A program made the translations under genes and the position numbers. Under the pieces are notes generated by a model that made no database searches, was not told the origin of the DNA, and saw only the letters and a program-made list of their open reading frames with translations. Shown piece after piece: positions 20,418 to 64,000 of a stretch of 64,000 bases of DNA (positions within the stretch are counted from its first letter, which is position 1; the number at the start of each line of letters is the position of its first letter). Location of the stretch: assembly GCA_964017185.1 (NCBI GenBank), contig OZ024876.1, positions 10,355,726 to 10,419,725 on the forward strand. The letters are read 5' to 3'. This DNA is from Rugalucina vietnamica. Lineage: Eukaryota; Mollusca; Bivalvia; Lucinida; Lucinidae.

Positions 20418-21138
20418 GAACTGCGAGTGATTGATCAACATACAACATACATCTCGTTAGCATGATCATCTGAGTAGGGAACATGATTTCGTTGACATAT
20501 TTTTTTCGAGAAACCGCATGAAGAGTAACAACCTTGGTAGATTCAAACCAGCTTACCATGCTGGAGAGAAAGCTTCTAGGTTTTCATTGTATACACGTCA
20601 CGTGATGATCAAGTATAGTTAAACACTTTGACCGTGCCGCTTGAACTCACGTGATGAAGTTTTGTAAACACGATGAAAGGGGCACGTATTCGCTTTACAC
20701 ATTTTTCGAGTGCAATTTGTCATATCGGTTTACCGCCATAGAGTTGCGTTATTGAGAACATAGTTATTTAAGCAGTCCGATCAATAAATGCATATCTACA
20801 TTAACTATATAACTATAAATAGACAGTATTTCAGACAATGCTTTCAGCCCATTGCATATTTTGTCATATTCTAGGACCTGGGTTTTTTCCCATTGAATAT
20901 ATGTTGCTTTTAGAACACTATATCTATCATGGAAATGTACATTGATTGATGTCTTGCAGTCCTGCTGATGAACTACAGATGGTATTTACTGCTGTTTAAT
21001 CTATTTGAATTAAGACTTTATGTCCCAATGAACTTTTTAGTCATGCTGGGACTTTATGCAAGCTGTTGAAAACAGTCCATTTTCAAATGATTTTTTTTGC
21101 TGCAAGTTTTGTATTAAAAGAAAGTGTTATACAATAAA
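20418..21138 (+). other. SQOR-A 3'UTR candidate
   Basis: About 720 bp without an ORF or recognised repeat. Canonical AATAAA signals occur at 20783 and 21133; the second abuts the long hairpin at 21139. Which is used cannot be told from sequence alone. Confidence 0.5.
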
Positions 21139-21283
21139 ACAATTGTTGACTATTGAGTCATTGAATATGATGTGATATCCAACAGAGACTACCAATATTG
21201 ACCTCGGCTTCGCCTCGGTCAATATTGGTAGTCTCTGTTGGATATCACATCATATTCAATGACTCAATAGTCAATAATTGTAA
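21139..21283. repeat. Near-perfect hairpin with 65-bp arms
   Basis: Arms 21139-21203 and 21217-21282 pair with a single mismatch; loop TCGGCTTCGCCTC (13 nt). Directly follows the AATAAA at 21133 downstream of SQOR-A. Confidence 0.9.
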
Positions 21284-21461
21284 AGTATTTCATAGGTTAA
21301 GCGACACGGTCAAAGTATTTTACCTTTTTATAATTACATCGTATTGTGCGAATATTTATTGTTATTTATTGCTGACAATTTTTTTCTTGGAAAAATTCTA
21401 TATTTTATTTCATCATTTGTGTTTATTAAAAAAACAGATATCTGTGATAGAGTTTTCCATT

Positions 21462-21735
21462 TGGGCCGCCTCCTGAGACAACCAACAGTCTGTATATGCG
21501 AAACCAAAGGCGCAGATCAGCTTCGCAGTGACTGCGAAGCTGATCAGCGCCTTTGGTTTTGCTGCACGGATAGTACTATCTTCTACTTGCATGCAGTATA
21601 TTCACAATTTCAAGCATCAAGCATTCTTCTGTGCTTGTACAGACAGAACCTAGCATTCTAGCATTTTCTGTGCTTGTTTTTTGTGTCGGACCTGTTCGAA
21701 AACCACATTGTTGGTTTTCTCGTGAGATGGTTCAT
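21462..21735. mobile_element. Family-D MITE
   Basis: GGGCCGCCTCCTGAGA to CTCGTGAGATGGTTC, with the strong central palindrome AAAGGCGCAGATCAGCTTCG; carries an extra duplicated segment near 21620-21680. Confidence 0.7.
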
Positions 21736-21789
21736 TTTCCAGACTGTGTTCTTTTTAATGGATATATATGTACAGTGTCAGCAAAGTTT

Positions 21790-22739
21790 ATACTTTATTT
21801 CCTGCCAACCATGTCCTTGGGGTCCAGCTTATAATAGGAGAAAATGAAAAAAATTTTCTTCTCTGAAACCACAAGACCCAAAGCTTGTATATTAAGTATG
21901 AAGCAATGTTATGTGGTGCTCTACATAAATCGTGCCAATCATGCCCCTGGGATAAAAATGGCCCCACCCCGGAGGTCATTAGCTCCCATATACTTACAAT
22001 TGGAAAAACACACAAAAGGTTTTATATTTTGTGTGTAGCAATGTTAAGTAATCCTCCTGACAACCATGCCCCTGGGGTCCATGCGGGCCACGCGCGCCTG
22101 GGAATTATTTTATCTGCAATAGGCTTATAATAGGAAACGTATGAAAAAATCTTCTCTGTAGCCGCAAGATGCAAAGCTTGTATATTTAGTACGCAGCAAT
22201 GTTATCCTGCAAATGTTGCCCCTTGTGTTCAAAATGACCCCACCCGAGGGGACATTAGCTCCCATATACTTACAATAGGAAAGGCATACAAAATACTTCT
22301 TCTCAGAAACCATGAGTCCCGGAGCTATTAGATTTTGTGTATAGCAGTGTTCAATAAAAAAAGTAAAAGTAGCAACGATCAGGAAATGGCGCAATCAGAA
22401 AGAAATTCCCACTCCAAAAACCGAGGTGGAAAAAAATAACAATCAGGTACTTAAATACTAAGAAAACATTGTAAGCCGAATGGGCAGCCACTTTCCCATT
22501 AGGTGGTCACTCAGCCACCCAGACTTAACTAAAAGTATGAAAACACACATAAGGTGCTAACAGCACAAAAATTCAACACTAAGACATAAAACAATGAGAA
22601 ATAGTCATCTTCATAAATCCCGCTATCTGTGTTCCTGAGGTACATACAGGCCACGCCCCAGGGCAGGGGTCATTAGCCCTCTTACAAGTAAAGCTGTCCA
22701 GATCAGATGAGCGTTTACAGGACCATTGGTCCGCTGGTG
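21790..22739 (+). mobile_element. Decayed Helitron2-like element interrupted by family B
   Basis: Diverged monomers (TTCTCTGAAACCACAAGACC, CCATGCCCCTGGG) and a preserved 3' end GAGCGTTTACAGGACCATTGG ending near 22739. A family-B repeat interrupts it at about 22375-22605. Confidence 0.6.
22375..22605 (+). repeat. Family-B repeat inside a Helitron2-like relic
   Basis: GCAACGATCAGGAAATGGCG to CATAAAACAATGAGAA, breaking the decayed Helitron2-like element. Confidence 0.7.
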
Positions 22740-24740
22740 TGCAATGATAAGGTTCATTTTATTCCTTTCCTGGATATAACATAACTTACGAGACCATCTC
22801 TATAAAGAAGCACATATGGTCGAAACAATTGTTCATACAGATACAGTCAAGGACCAAAAGTAATTCCCCAACGTCAGAAACTCCACAGACTTGCGTGTAT
22901 TTTCAGTTTACGAAAAAAATATCCTGCGTCTTCTGGCCAACATATTGTCATAATTTTGATTTTTTTTTTCTATTTGATATTATTTGATATTAATGTCATT
23001 TTTATAATGTTGATCTCGTTTGGCAAAAAAGCTTATCAGCTTGCTCTTCATGCGTGTTAATTATTTTACATGCATTTTACCGCATTCCGAATGCCCAAAT
23101 GTAACTAAAAGTACCCAGCATGTTTAAACTGACCCATATGCAGCCGTAATGTGTCAAGGATATGCACTGGCCTTCGTATGATGACAATGCAAATCACTTG
23201 TATTTTGCTGCGCAAAATTCGTTTCACATTTCATGAAAGTGCAAAATAATGAAACTTAACTTACACTTGATGTCACATTTAACACCATTAAAGCTCATTA
23301 ATACTGGCAATAGCTGCGTGTAAGCGGTTTTCTTTATGTTGCGACGAAGTTGTGGATCTTCTGCAGAACTTTTCATCTTCGAACACATTTTCAGCCGGTA
23401 TCTGGATAACGTTCTGATTCGATCGTAAATAGGAGCAAGGATTTTGTCTGAGACTTTGCATCTGTGTGTCATTGTAAGTATAGAACTATCCATGTGCAGA
23501 TATTGACTTTTGTGTGAAATGGCTTAGTCTGTATAAACAAATAAGAAATTGAAATTCACGATTTATGCTGTATATTGCATAGACCACAACCATACTATCC
23601 ATGACATACATGCACGCTAATAAGCAATGCTAATTGTTACAAATCTAGTAAAAAGTTAGAAATTCAAACTTTAGTATATTATAAAGTATCTTTTTATCTT
23701 TCCAATGAGGCCTCATTTGATTTTGTAGCATCGACAGTGGCTGGGAAAAACGATGTCAAGTCGTCAATCCAGTTTTCACAAAATCGCAATATTGTTTGGT
23801 TTGAGTGAAAAGTGTCAATATAGACTCTTGCCTTAAAGCATAGGTTTTGAAGACAAGTTTTCTCATGACAACATCAGTGCACAAAAGAAGATGTTGAGGC
23901 ATGTCATACTGTTTTTCCTGCATCAGCATCATTTCCTAGATGGCAATATCAGGCTACAAAGCACCACAGCCAACCGACAACACTTTATTTTTACCAACAA
24001 TTATAATTTGCCGAATTAGGTGCTGAAAAATCAGCCTTCTTTTCTTCTGAAGCACCACAGCAAGAGCATGGAGAGTTTTTGGTGCCAGTATTCCACACCA
24101 GACCATATCATGCTGTCCCAGAATGTTCAGGGGGGACCTTGTCTTGTGGATGGGTTGCATAGTCCTTGACCTTAACGTTGTTCCGACGTAGGTAGTCTTG
24201 GATGATACTGGGGCGATTTCATCTGACATTGTCTTTCTGGTACTTTCAATATTACTCTGGTACCATCAATGGAACTGTTGCTGATAATGCTTTACAACAG
24301 GTCTGCTTACCTCAGTTTATGCACTGTACAGCTGTTCATGAAATTTGTCTATGGAGACATGGCTATTGTGTGAAAAAGCTCCAGTGACCATTGATACACA
24401 AATTGAATAATATGGCAATTTTGTGAAACGTGGATGGGCGACCAGTTAACTTTGACATTAATTTGTAAAGGTTCTGCAAGTGTTATCATCTCAGATAAGC
24501 CCGCATTTGAAAGATAAAAAGACACTTCATAACAGCATGGAGTTTTCATTTCATGAAATATAACAGTTCTTGTGTTACAGGCCCAAAACATATTTTCCTT
24601 AACTTTTTGTTGAGTATATGATTCACCTTGTAAACAATGACTTAAGTTAAAACTTGCGATCTCCGCCATATGGCGAACTGAACAAAGCATTAGTCGCAAG
24701 CCAAGTTTAGTTCAGTTTGCAGGAAATAATCTGTAGGGAG
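22740..24740. other. Intergenic stretch without a recognised gene
   Basis: Short open frames on the - strand (for example 23224-23493, 23954-24229, 24349-24699) have ordinary composition but no motif I recognise and no consistent splice signals. Could hold exons of an unknown gene or an old transposon. Confidence 0.4.
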
Positions 24741-24761
24741 GTTTCGAAATGGCGACAAAAC

Positions 24762-24975
24762 TCCGTGTAATGTATACCCCCTTATACCCCACACTGGAGT
24801 ATGCAGGGGTATACCTATTTTTCTTATTTTTGCTCCAAAACATAGATAGTGGGTACTAGTTAGAACCGCCTCGTCGAGGCGGTTCTAACGTGTACCCACA
24901 ATCTATGTTTTGAGCAAAAATAAGAAAAATATCAAAAAATTTCCACTAAAAATTTTCATTTTTTACAGTGGAGAT
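24762..24975 (-). mobile_element. Family-A MITE, reversed, intergenic
   Basis: CCGTGTAATGTATACCCCCT to TTTTTACAGTGGAGATAG, with the central palindrome CCGCCTCGTCGAGGCGG; its far end merges into a CCAAT-box module. Confidence 0.75.
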
Positions 24976-25340
24976 AGCTAGCAAGTTGTCCGTGCATTCG
25001 CGCGCGCCTTGCGTTGTCCACGCACGCTACACGCAGTCGAAGGCCACGCACTACTTCGCGAAATTAGCGCGAGGAATTTTCAGCCAATGAGAAGGTAGTC
25101 TGAACTCGCAAAGCCAACGCATTTTATCAAAATCTTCGCGTTGGGTTTTCAACCAATAGAAACTGCGAACCACTCGCGCGAAACCTTCGCAATTTTTCCA
25201 ATATTTTCGCGTTGGTTTTTCAACCAATGAGAAACGCGATAATATCTGCGTGTGTACATGTGACCAGCGCACGAAATCGGCCAGCCAATCAAATGTGCGT
25301 TGGCATTTTCGCACGATAGACAAAGCCCTCAACAGACCCT
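24976..25340 (-). promoter_or_regulatory. CCAAT-box, CGCG-rich module (reversed)
   Basis: Four CCAAT boxes in + orientation (CAGCCAATGAG 25081, CAACCAATAGA 25151, CAACCAATGAG 25222, CAGCCAATCAA 25282) between TTCGCG-rich blocks. Its complement resembles 29200-29530 upstream of SQOR-B and ends in the same ATCTCCACTGTA. Confidence 0.5.
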
Positions 25341-26310
25341 GAATGTGACCCTTCCCACCATATTTCCTCAGATCAGTAAATATTTGCATCAAAAATAATA
25401 TCTTGACAAAACAATACACTTCTTTTTAATAGACACAATATGTCAAATAAATAGTTCGGCAAAATGTGCCGGGTATTGTTTTTCAGAAAATACTGCAGGA
25501 TCCGGGCTATACAGTTATGCATGGTGCAGTTGCAAAAAATAGATGGGTAAATGCTCACTATTTTTCATCATTTGTCTCAATGTTATGAACTTAAAAATAC
25601 TTTTTTTCACATAAATGTTGAATTTGCTTTAGTGAAATTTGTGTTTGAACAAACTAAGCTTTTCTTTTACTTACCCCTTTGAAGATACGCATTTTGATGA
25701 AATCCTCCGTTTAATATCCGAAACATGTTTAAAATAACGTTATAATTCCGTCTAATTAAATTCATATTCTGCATGCACATGCTTTTACAATATTAAAGCT
25801 AATGAAACCTTGGGTAAGACATTGGCCCCGTCGAAAAAATAACCCTTGTGTGTGATTTTATTTTTCGTTATCTTGAAAGACATTGGGCGGCCACGGGCTT
25901 TTGAAAGTTATATAAGGCATTGAAATTTTGATCGACTTTGCCGGACAGCAATCGGCATGTGTCTGATTTGAGTACATGTACATGTGCATCCTGGTCAAAG
26001 AAATGCTAGCCAAAACCATCACTTCCTTTTGTTGTAAAGGGCATTTTGTCGTTAAGGGTCTCTTTAATCGGTCACTGATCACCATACCCCACGGGCATAA
26101 GAGAGTTAAGTACGTTTTATTGTCAATACTGTCAAAACATTGGGGCTTTGAAGTTGCAGGGCACAACTTTTATTTTAGATCCGCGGTATTTGTTTGTTCT
26201 TCAATAAACTAAACATATATAATCGAACAAGAGATCTATGAAAACAGGGTCTCTATAGAGGCCCTGATGAAAATAAAGCAAAAATTAACATTCCTTGTTT
26301 ATTCATTTAC
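25341..26310. other. Intergenic stretch, nothing recognised
   Basis: AT-rich; open frames at 25858-26166 (-) and 25976-26212 (+) overlap one another and look like chance. Confidence 0.4.
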
Positions 26311-26313
26311 TTC

Positions 26314-26516
26314 AGCCGCATCATGAGAAAAACAACGATGTGGTTTCCGAACAAACCGACTTTAAAAACACAGAAGATCCATAGAGGCTGCAAAATTTGG
26401 ATTTTAAAAATTAAAGGAATTGTATTATTCGTGTAGCGAAAACAAAGGCGCCGGTCAGCTTCGCGGTCACTATGTTTTCGCGTATGTAAAATGTTGTTTT
26501 TCTCATGATGTGGCTT
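26314..26516. mobile_element. Family-D MITE
   Basis: CAGCCGCATCATGAGAAAAA to CTCATGATGTGGC; part of the right central arm is lost. Confidence 0.65.
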
Positions 26517-26520
26517 GTTT

Positions 26521-26551
<31 letters not shown>

Positions 26552-26818
26552 TATTCGAAAAAAAAAATGCTCCGATCAAATACTAATAACTAATCACTTG
26601 AGTGACATCAACTGGTTTGTTTGTGTGCAAATGAGGTTAATGTTGCAGTCATGTCAAGACGGAGCCACCACTTCCTTGGTTTTAACCACTAATCAGGAGA
26701 GTCAATGTGTCTTGTTCAATGACCAAATACGGTGCCGGCAGTGGGGATCGAATCCAGGAGCTCTCGATTCAGAGCCCGATGCTCTACCACTACGCCACTG
26801 TGCTCCACTACCGAATGT
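26515..26818 (-). mobile_element. Second SINE family with tRNA-like head and (AAAT)n tail
   Basis: On the - strand: AGTGGCGTAGTGGTAGAGC (A-box), GGATTCGATCCCC (B-box), body with CATTGAACAAGACACATTGA, and an (ATAA)n tail at 26517-26552. The head sits in a diverged context, so I call it a SINE and not a working tRNA. Confidence 0.65.
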
Positions 26819-27054
26819 AGATCTACAAGGCTATATTTTTTCTTCATTTCTCTTCGAATTCTTCTTATAAGTCTTCTTTTTATTTGAGAAAACACTGGAT
26901 CCCTTTATTCGGCTAATGAAGGTTTTAAACAAAAGCTTAATTAATTTATTAATTTGTATATTCAGCCCAGAATGATCACTGTATAGGAATTTTAAGCATG
27001 TTCAAACACAGGCATGCAAATAACACTCCGGGCGGAGACTCGCTTTCGTTGAAA

Positions 27055-27135
27055 GCAAAACAAATCAAACAAAAAAAAATACAAAAAAAAAAAAACAAAA
27101 AAAAAAAAAAAAAAAAAAAACAACAAACAAACAAA
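27055..27135 (+). repeat. A-rich simple sequence
   Basis: Runs of A with CAAACAAACAAAC; not informative. Confidence 0.8.
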
Positions 27136-27466
27136 CACGCGATTTCGCTCGAATGGTGTTATTATTACATTGTGAAGAAGAAAATGCATTTCACTAATTG
27201 AGGTGGTGATCTCGCGCGCACGCAACTGTCACCAATGGAAACAATGAAGTCTTGTTGAAGACTTGCGAGATTTTCCATATACGCACATCATAGCCGAACA
27301 TGCAACATAAGCTAGAACTCACATACAATGTGGTTTCATTCTAATCCATTAATATTTGTATCTAGTGCCAACAAATCGAACCAAGACTCACAACCTTTTG
27401 CACATGGAAGTTTACTTTTGAAATTTTTCTATGATTTGTGTTAAAATCATGCATCTTTAAATAATT

Positions 27467-27705
27467 TAGCCGCGACACGAAAAATCCGGTCTTCGGTGTC
27501 TCCGACAAGGTGCGACACAAACCGGCCTGTACGGACATGGAAGCAGGCTAGAAGCTTGAAAGTTGGCATTTACGTAGAAGAGGAATTATACTATCTGTAT
27601 AGCAAAAACAAAGGGGCAGATCAGCTGTGCCGTAACTGCACAGCTGATCCCCGGCTTTGTTTTCGCATTTGCAAAATCCGGTTTTATGACGATGCGGCTC
27701 ATTAA
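27467..27705. mobile_element. Family-D MITE
   Basis: TAGCCGCGACACGAAAAA to GATGCGGCTC, with a central GCAGATCAGCTGTGC palindrome. Confidence 0.65.
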
Positions 27706-29199
27706 TACGGAACAGACTAAACGTTGAATTTTCTGCTGACTGATCAGCGGTAATACACTAAAACGCTGAAATGCTGAACTGAACTGCTGATATTTTTTTG
27801 TTGTTGTACACCAGTTTTGATCGTTGTCAAGCAAATGCAAACGGTGATTTTATGTATTTGATAACACCTTTGAGTGTATTTGTCCGTGCGCGACCATACC
27901 ATTTAGAAACTGGACAGTCGTTTGCTGATGTGCTAATTTGAATTATATTAGCTATGATGTATTGAAATACATCAAAAGTATTCAAACTGTTATGTTTTCG
28001 GTGTAGTTCCTGCGGTTTCATATATGCATGCATGTGGACAGTTTGATACGCTATCGCGCAGTCTGATCACATCACCGTAAGTCGAGATAATTATATTTTG
28101 CTTAGCTCAGTAAGAACAGTGGCTATGGTTTCATATGATGTGTTGTGCTCTACTTGGTCAGAATTATCACAGAAAAGTGTTTATCGTAGAATGGGCAGTC
28201 CGGTCTGGGTTCGCAATTAGGTACATGTAGCTGTTTAGTGCAATCAGTTATATATATATGACACAATTTTATTTTATGGCCAGGCCGCCTACAGTTGTCG
28301 CCTATTGTAAAGGTACGAAGCAGAGACCTCCATGCACCTCCAGATATGTTAATTAAATTAACTTTATGTAAGGACAATATTACTAGCTAAATAACATTGG
28401 TGTCATATTCAAGCAATATACATGTACGCGCGTGCCATTCATTGGCTACCGGAAAATTTACACCTACATATTAAAGGTGCTCTTGCCTTCGTACTATCAA
28501 AACATTTGGTAATTACAAAGGTGTCATCTTGAAGCAATATACATGTACACGCGTGTCATTCAGTGGCTACTTTGTAAATTCCTATGTGTATAGAACGGAA
28601 CTCGCGGCTTCAAATTTTTATAAAAGCAATATACACGTAAATTATGGCGGCGCATCAATCATGAAACAAGTCTTTGATACTAAAAACTGTGTCGCATATG
28701 ATCTTTCAAGTTGTAACATATAGACGGCGTGTGTCAAAGCGCTTTTGAGTAATACTTGTCGCGTGTCTCTCACACGGTTCTTTAAACTTATTACCAAGGT
28801 GTTATTTATTACCTTTTACACCTTTAGCGACATGCCGCTGTCCTTTTAATTCAATTCAAGACTACAATAATATAGTCTTTACTATGAAAGAAATTCCGAC
28901 AAGTTATTTTTCTTCTTTTATCATTATTACTATTATTATCATTATTATTTCATGCAGGGAAGTGTAAGAGACTCACACTTCCCTGTTTCATGTGACGGTA
29001 ATATGGATAAAGCAATTAATGTAAAATTTTGGTCAAAATTTTGAACATAGGCAATTGTCAAAAATTTTATCTTTTTTTATTTCTTTTTTATTTGTCTTCT
29101 TCTTATTTTCTATTTTCATTTATTTATTTCATTAAATGCTTTTAGGAAGAAAATATTTTATATTTCAACTTATCGATGCAGTTAGTTTGACCCAATGCG
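27706..29199. other. Unassigned region upstream of SQOR-B
   Basis: Apart from the 28.4-28.6-kb repeat and a short hairpin (CAGGGAAGTGT and inverse, 28955-28985) I see nothing I can name. Confidence 0.4.
28390..28600 (+). repeat. Two units of an approximately 120-bp repeat
   Basis: AAGCAATATACATGTACGCG at 28411 and AAGCAATATACATGTACACG at 28533, each followed by CATTCAxTGGCTAC. Confidence 0.65.
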
Positions 29200-29574
29200 C
29201 AGGGAGCTAAACTATTGGCTCAAATACCCACGCGGTTACTGCAGTGCCATTTTAAAGGATTTGATTGGATAAAAGCTTTCCTGCGTGTACCTGCGTTGGC
29301 TTCGCAGGTATAAACAGGTAATATGATTGGTGTTTGACTGCCTGCGCAGACATCGCGAATAGGACTGTCATATACGGGTTGATAATATGATTTGATTGGT
29401 TTATAATGATACCTTCGCGAAACTCGCGAAGCAACGCAGGTACCAACGCGATAATTCCCCACGCGCGGGTCTCGCACGTACAACGCAAGGCACCTGCGAA
29501 AATGGTAAACTTTTAAGAAATCTCCACTGTACAACTATGAAAATCACTGTATATTGCATGGACAAGTTTTCGGA
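29200..29574 (+). promoter_or_regulatory. Candidate SQOR-B promoter module
   Basis: Inverted CCAAT boxes (GATTGGATAA 29263, GATTGGTGTT 29320, GATTGGTTTA 29395), GCGCAG and TTCGCGAAACTCGCGAAG blocks, CpG-dense to 29510. The last about 60 bp (TTGCATGGACAAGTTTTCG) match the end of family A and run to the ATG. No TATA box seen. Confidence 0.5.
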
Positions 29575-63230
<33,656 letters not shown>

Positions 63231-63489
63231 GTGGATAAACCTCTTGGGAACACTAAATTCTAGTACAACAAATATAAAATCAAAATAGAATATTCTAGGG
63301 AAAAAAACACGACGTGTATATTGACTCGGTTTGATGACGTTTTAGTTAATCATTTATAAGCAGAAGTCAGTTCAATAGGAATAACATTAAAATTATCAGA
63401 ACGTAAACAAACGTTAGTGACAAAAGCCACTTTTCAAACTTTTGACGTTCTTGTCAAATCATTGATGAAGAAAAGATACAAGAAGGCAA

Positions 63490-63816
63490 TGAACAGATAA
63501 AGGCACCATCAGAAAGAAATTCCCACAAAAAACCGAGGTGGGAAAAACTAAATTGACAATTAGGTATTTATACTTAGAAATCATATCGAATACCGAGTGC
63601 GTAGCTATTTCCCTATAGGTGGCCACCCAGTTACTCGATTATTTCATCCCTGTGTCTGGTGTGGGTTCGAGCCTTGTACCGGCCACATGTGAGACAAGCC
63701 AAATTCTGCTTGCGGGTGTGCCAGGTGTTTTTTCTCGGGGTTCTTCCATTTTCGCCGACCTACAGATTGGCCCGTCTCATATGAGCTGAAATAATCTTGA
63801 AAGGGACGTAAAACTG

Positions 63817-63858
<42 letters not shown>

Positions 63859-63980
63859 GCGAACTTAAATGTAAAAATTAAAACGTACATAAGTTTCAAA
63901 CAGCACAAAAATTCGACTCCAAAACATAAACAAATGGAACCACAACATAAGTATTCCCACACAAGGACCAGTGTACCTAT
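63490..63980 (+). repeat. Family-B repeat split by a SINE
   Basis: CATCAGAAAGAAATTCCCAC to CCACCCAGTTACTCG, then a SINE with poly-A (63640-63857), then TTAAAACGTACATAAGTTTC to the end of the family. Confidence 0.7.
63640..63857 (+). mobile_element. tRNA-derived SINE, 5'-truncated, with poly-A
   Basis: Same family as 9186-9432: GTGTGGGTTCGAGCC B-box, GACAAGCCAAATTCTGCTTG, GGGACGTAAAACTGAATT, then over 30 A. The A-box half is missing. Inserted in a family-B copy. Confidence 0.75.
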
Positions 63981-64000
63981 TTTGTTTGGTTCATAAACCC

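Noticed and set aside
26740..26815. Possible tRNA gene on the - strand
   Set aside because: A- and B-boxes are present, but the sequence continues into a SINE body with an (AAAT)n tail.
28955..28985. Hairpin CAGGGAAGTGT and inverse as a possible small RNA
   Set aside because: An eleven-base stem is too short to support a microRNA precursor.

Overview
The window is animal nuclear DNA: genes split by GT-AG introns, dense nested transposons, simple-sequence tracts and no bacterial-style gene packing. The repeat style (Helitron2-like tandem-monomer elements opening with AGCTCACCTGAGCC, hairpin MITEs, Harbinger, tRNA-derived SINEs) and a mitochondrial sulfide oxidase suggest a marine mollusc, most likely a bivalve. 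That assignment is inference; nothing here proves the species.

The host genes I recognise are two tandem, same-strand paralogues of mitochondrial sulfide:quinone oxidoreductase (SQOR). SQOR-A (12605-20417) encodes 442 residues and SQOR-B (29575-63230) 447 residues, each in ten coding exons with identical intron phases; nine of the ten internal exon lengths match exactly apart from exon 1 and exon 6 (two extra codons in B). Both keep the FAD-binding glycine motif and both redox cysteines, so both look functional.

Layout: 1-3280 repeats, a GATATC satellite, an RTE-type reverse transcriptase relic and a decayed CCGG-rich array; 3281-6805 a foldback-like element whose inverted ends are 16-bp tandem repeats; 7221-8530 and 9831-12537 Helitron2-like monomer arrays, the second ending 67 bp before the SQOR-A start codon; 12605-20417 SQOR-A; 20418-29200 its 3' region, a long hairpin, decayed repeats and unassigned DNA; 29200-29574 a CCAAT-box module then SQOR-B exon 1; 29788-47496 the 17.7-kb first intron of SQOR-B, holding half of a LINE (reverse transcriptase), two essentially identical head-to-tail 5.98-kb Harbinger transposons, and the other half of a LINE (endonuclease); 47497-63230 the rest of SQOR-B with many nested MITEs, another Helitron2-like element, a TA-flanked foldback and TTAA-flanked MITEs; 63231-64000 repeats including a SINE.

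Each Harbinger copy carries the two genes an autonomous PIF/Harbinger element needs: a DDE transposase (two exons, 440 residues) and, on the opposite strand, a SANT/Myb-like DNA-binding partner (at least two exons, 481 residues as read). The most unusual signals are (1) the two identical Harbinger copies joined by a single TWA triplet, with 10-bp phased subterminal motifs; (2) a Helitron2-like element whose exact empty site can be read from a second MITE copy; (3) two unrelated long hairpins sharing one 13-nt loop differing only in its central three bases; and (4) transposon ends lying within 6-35 bp of many SQOR exon borders and start codons.
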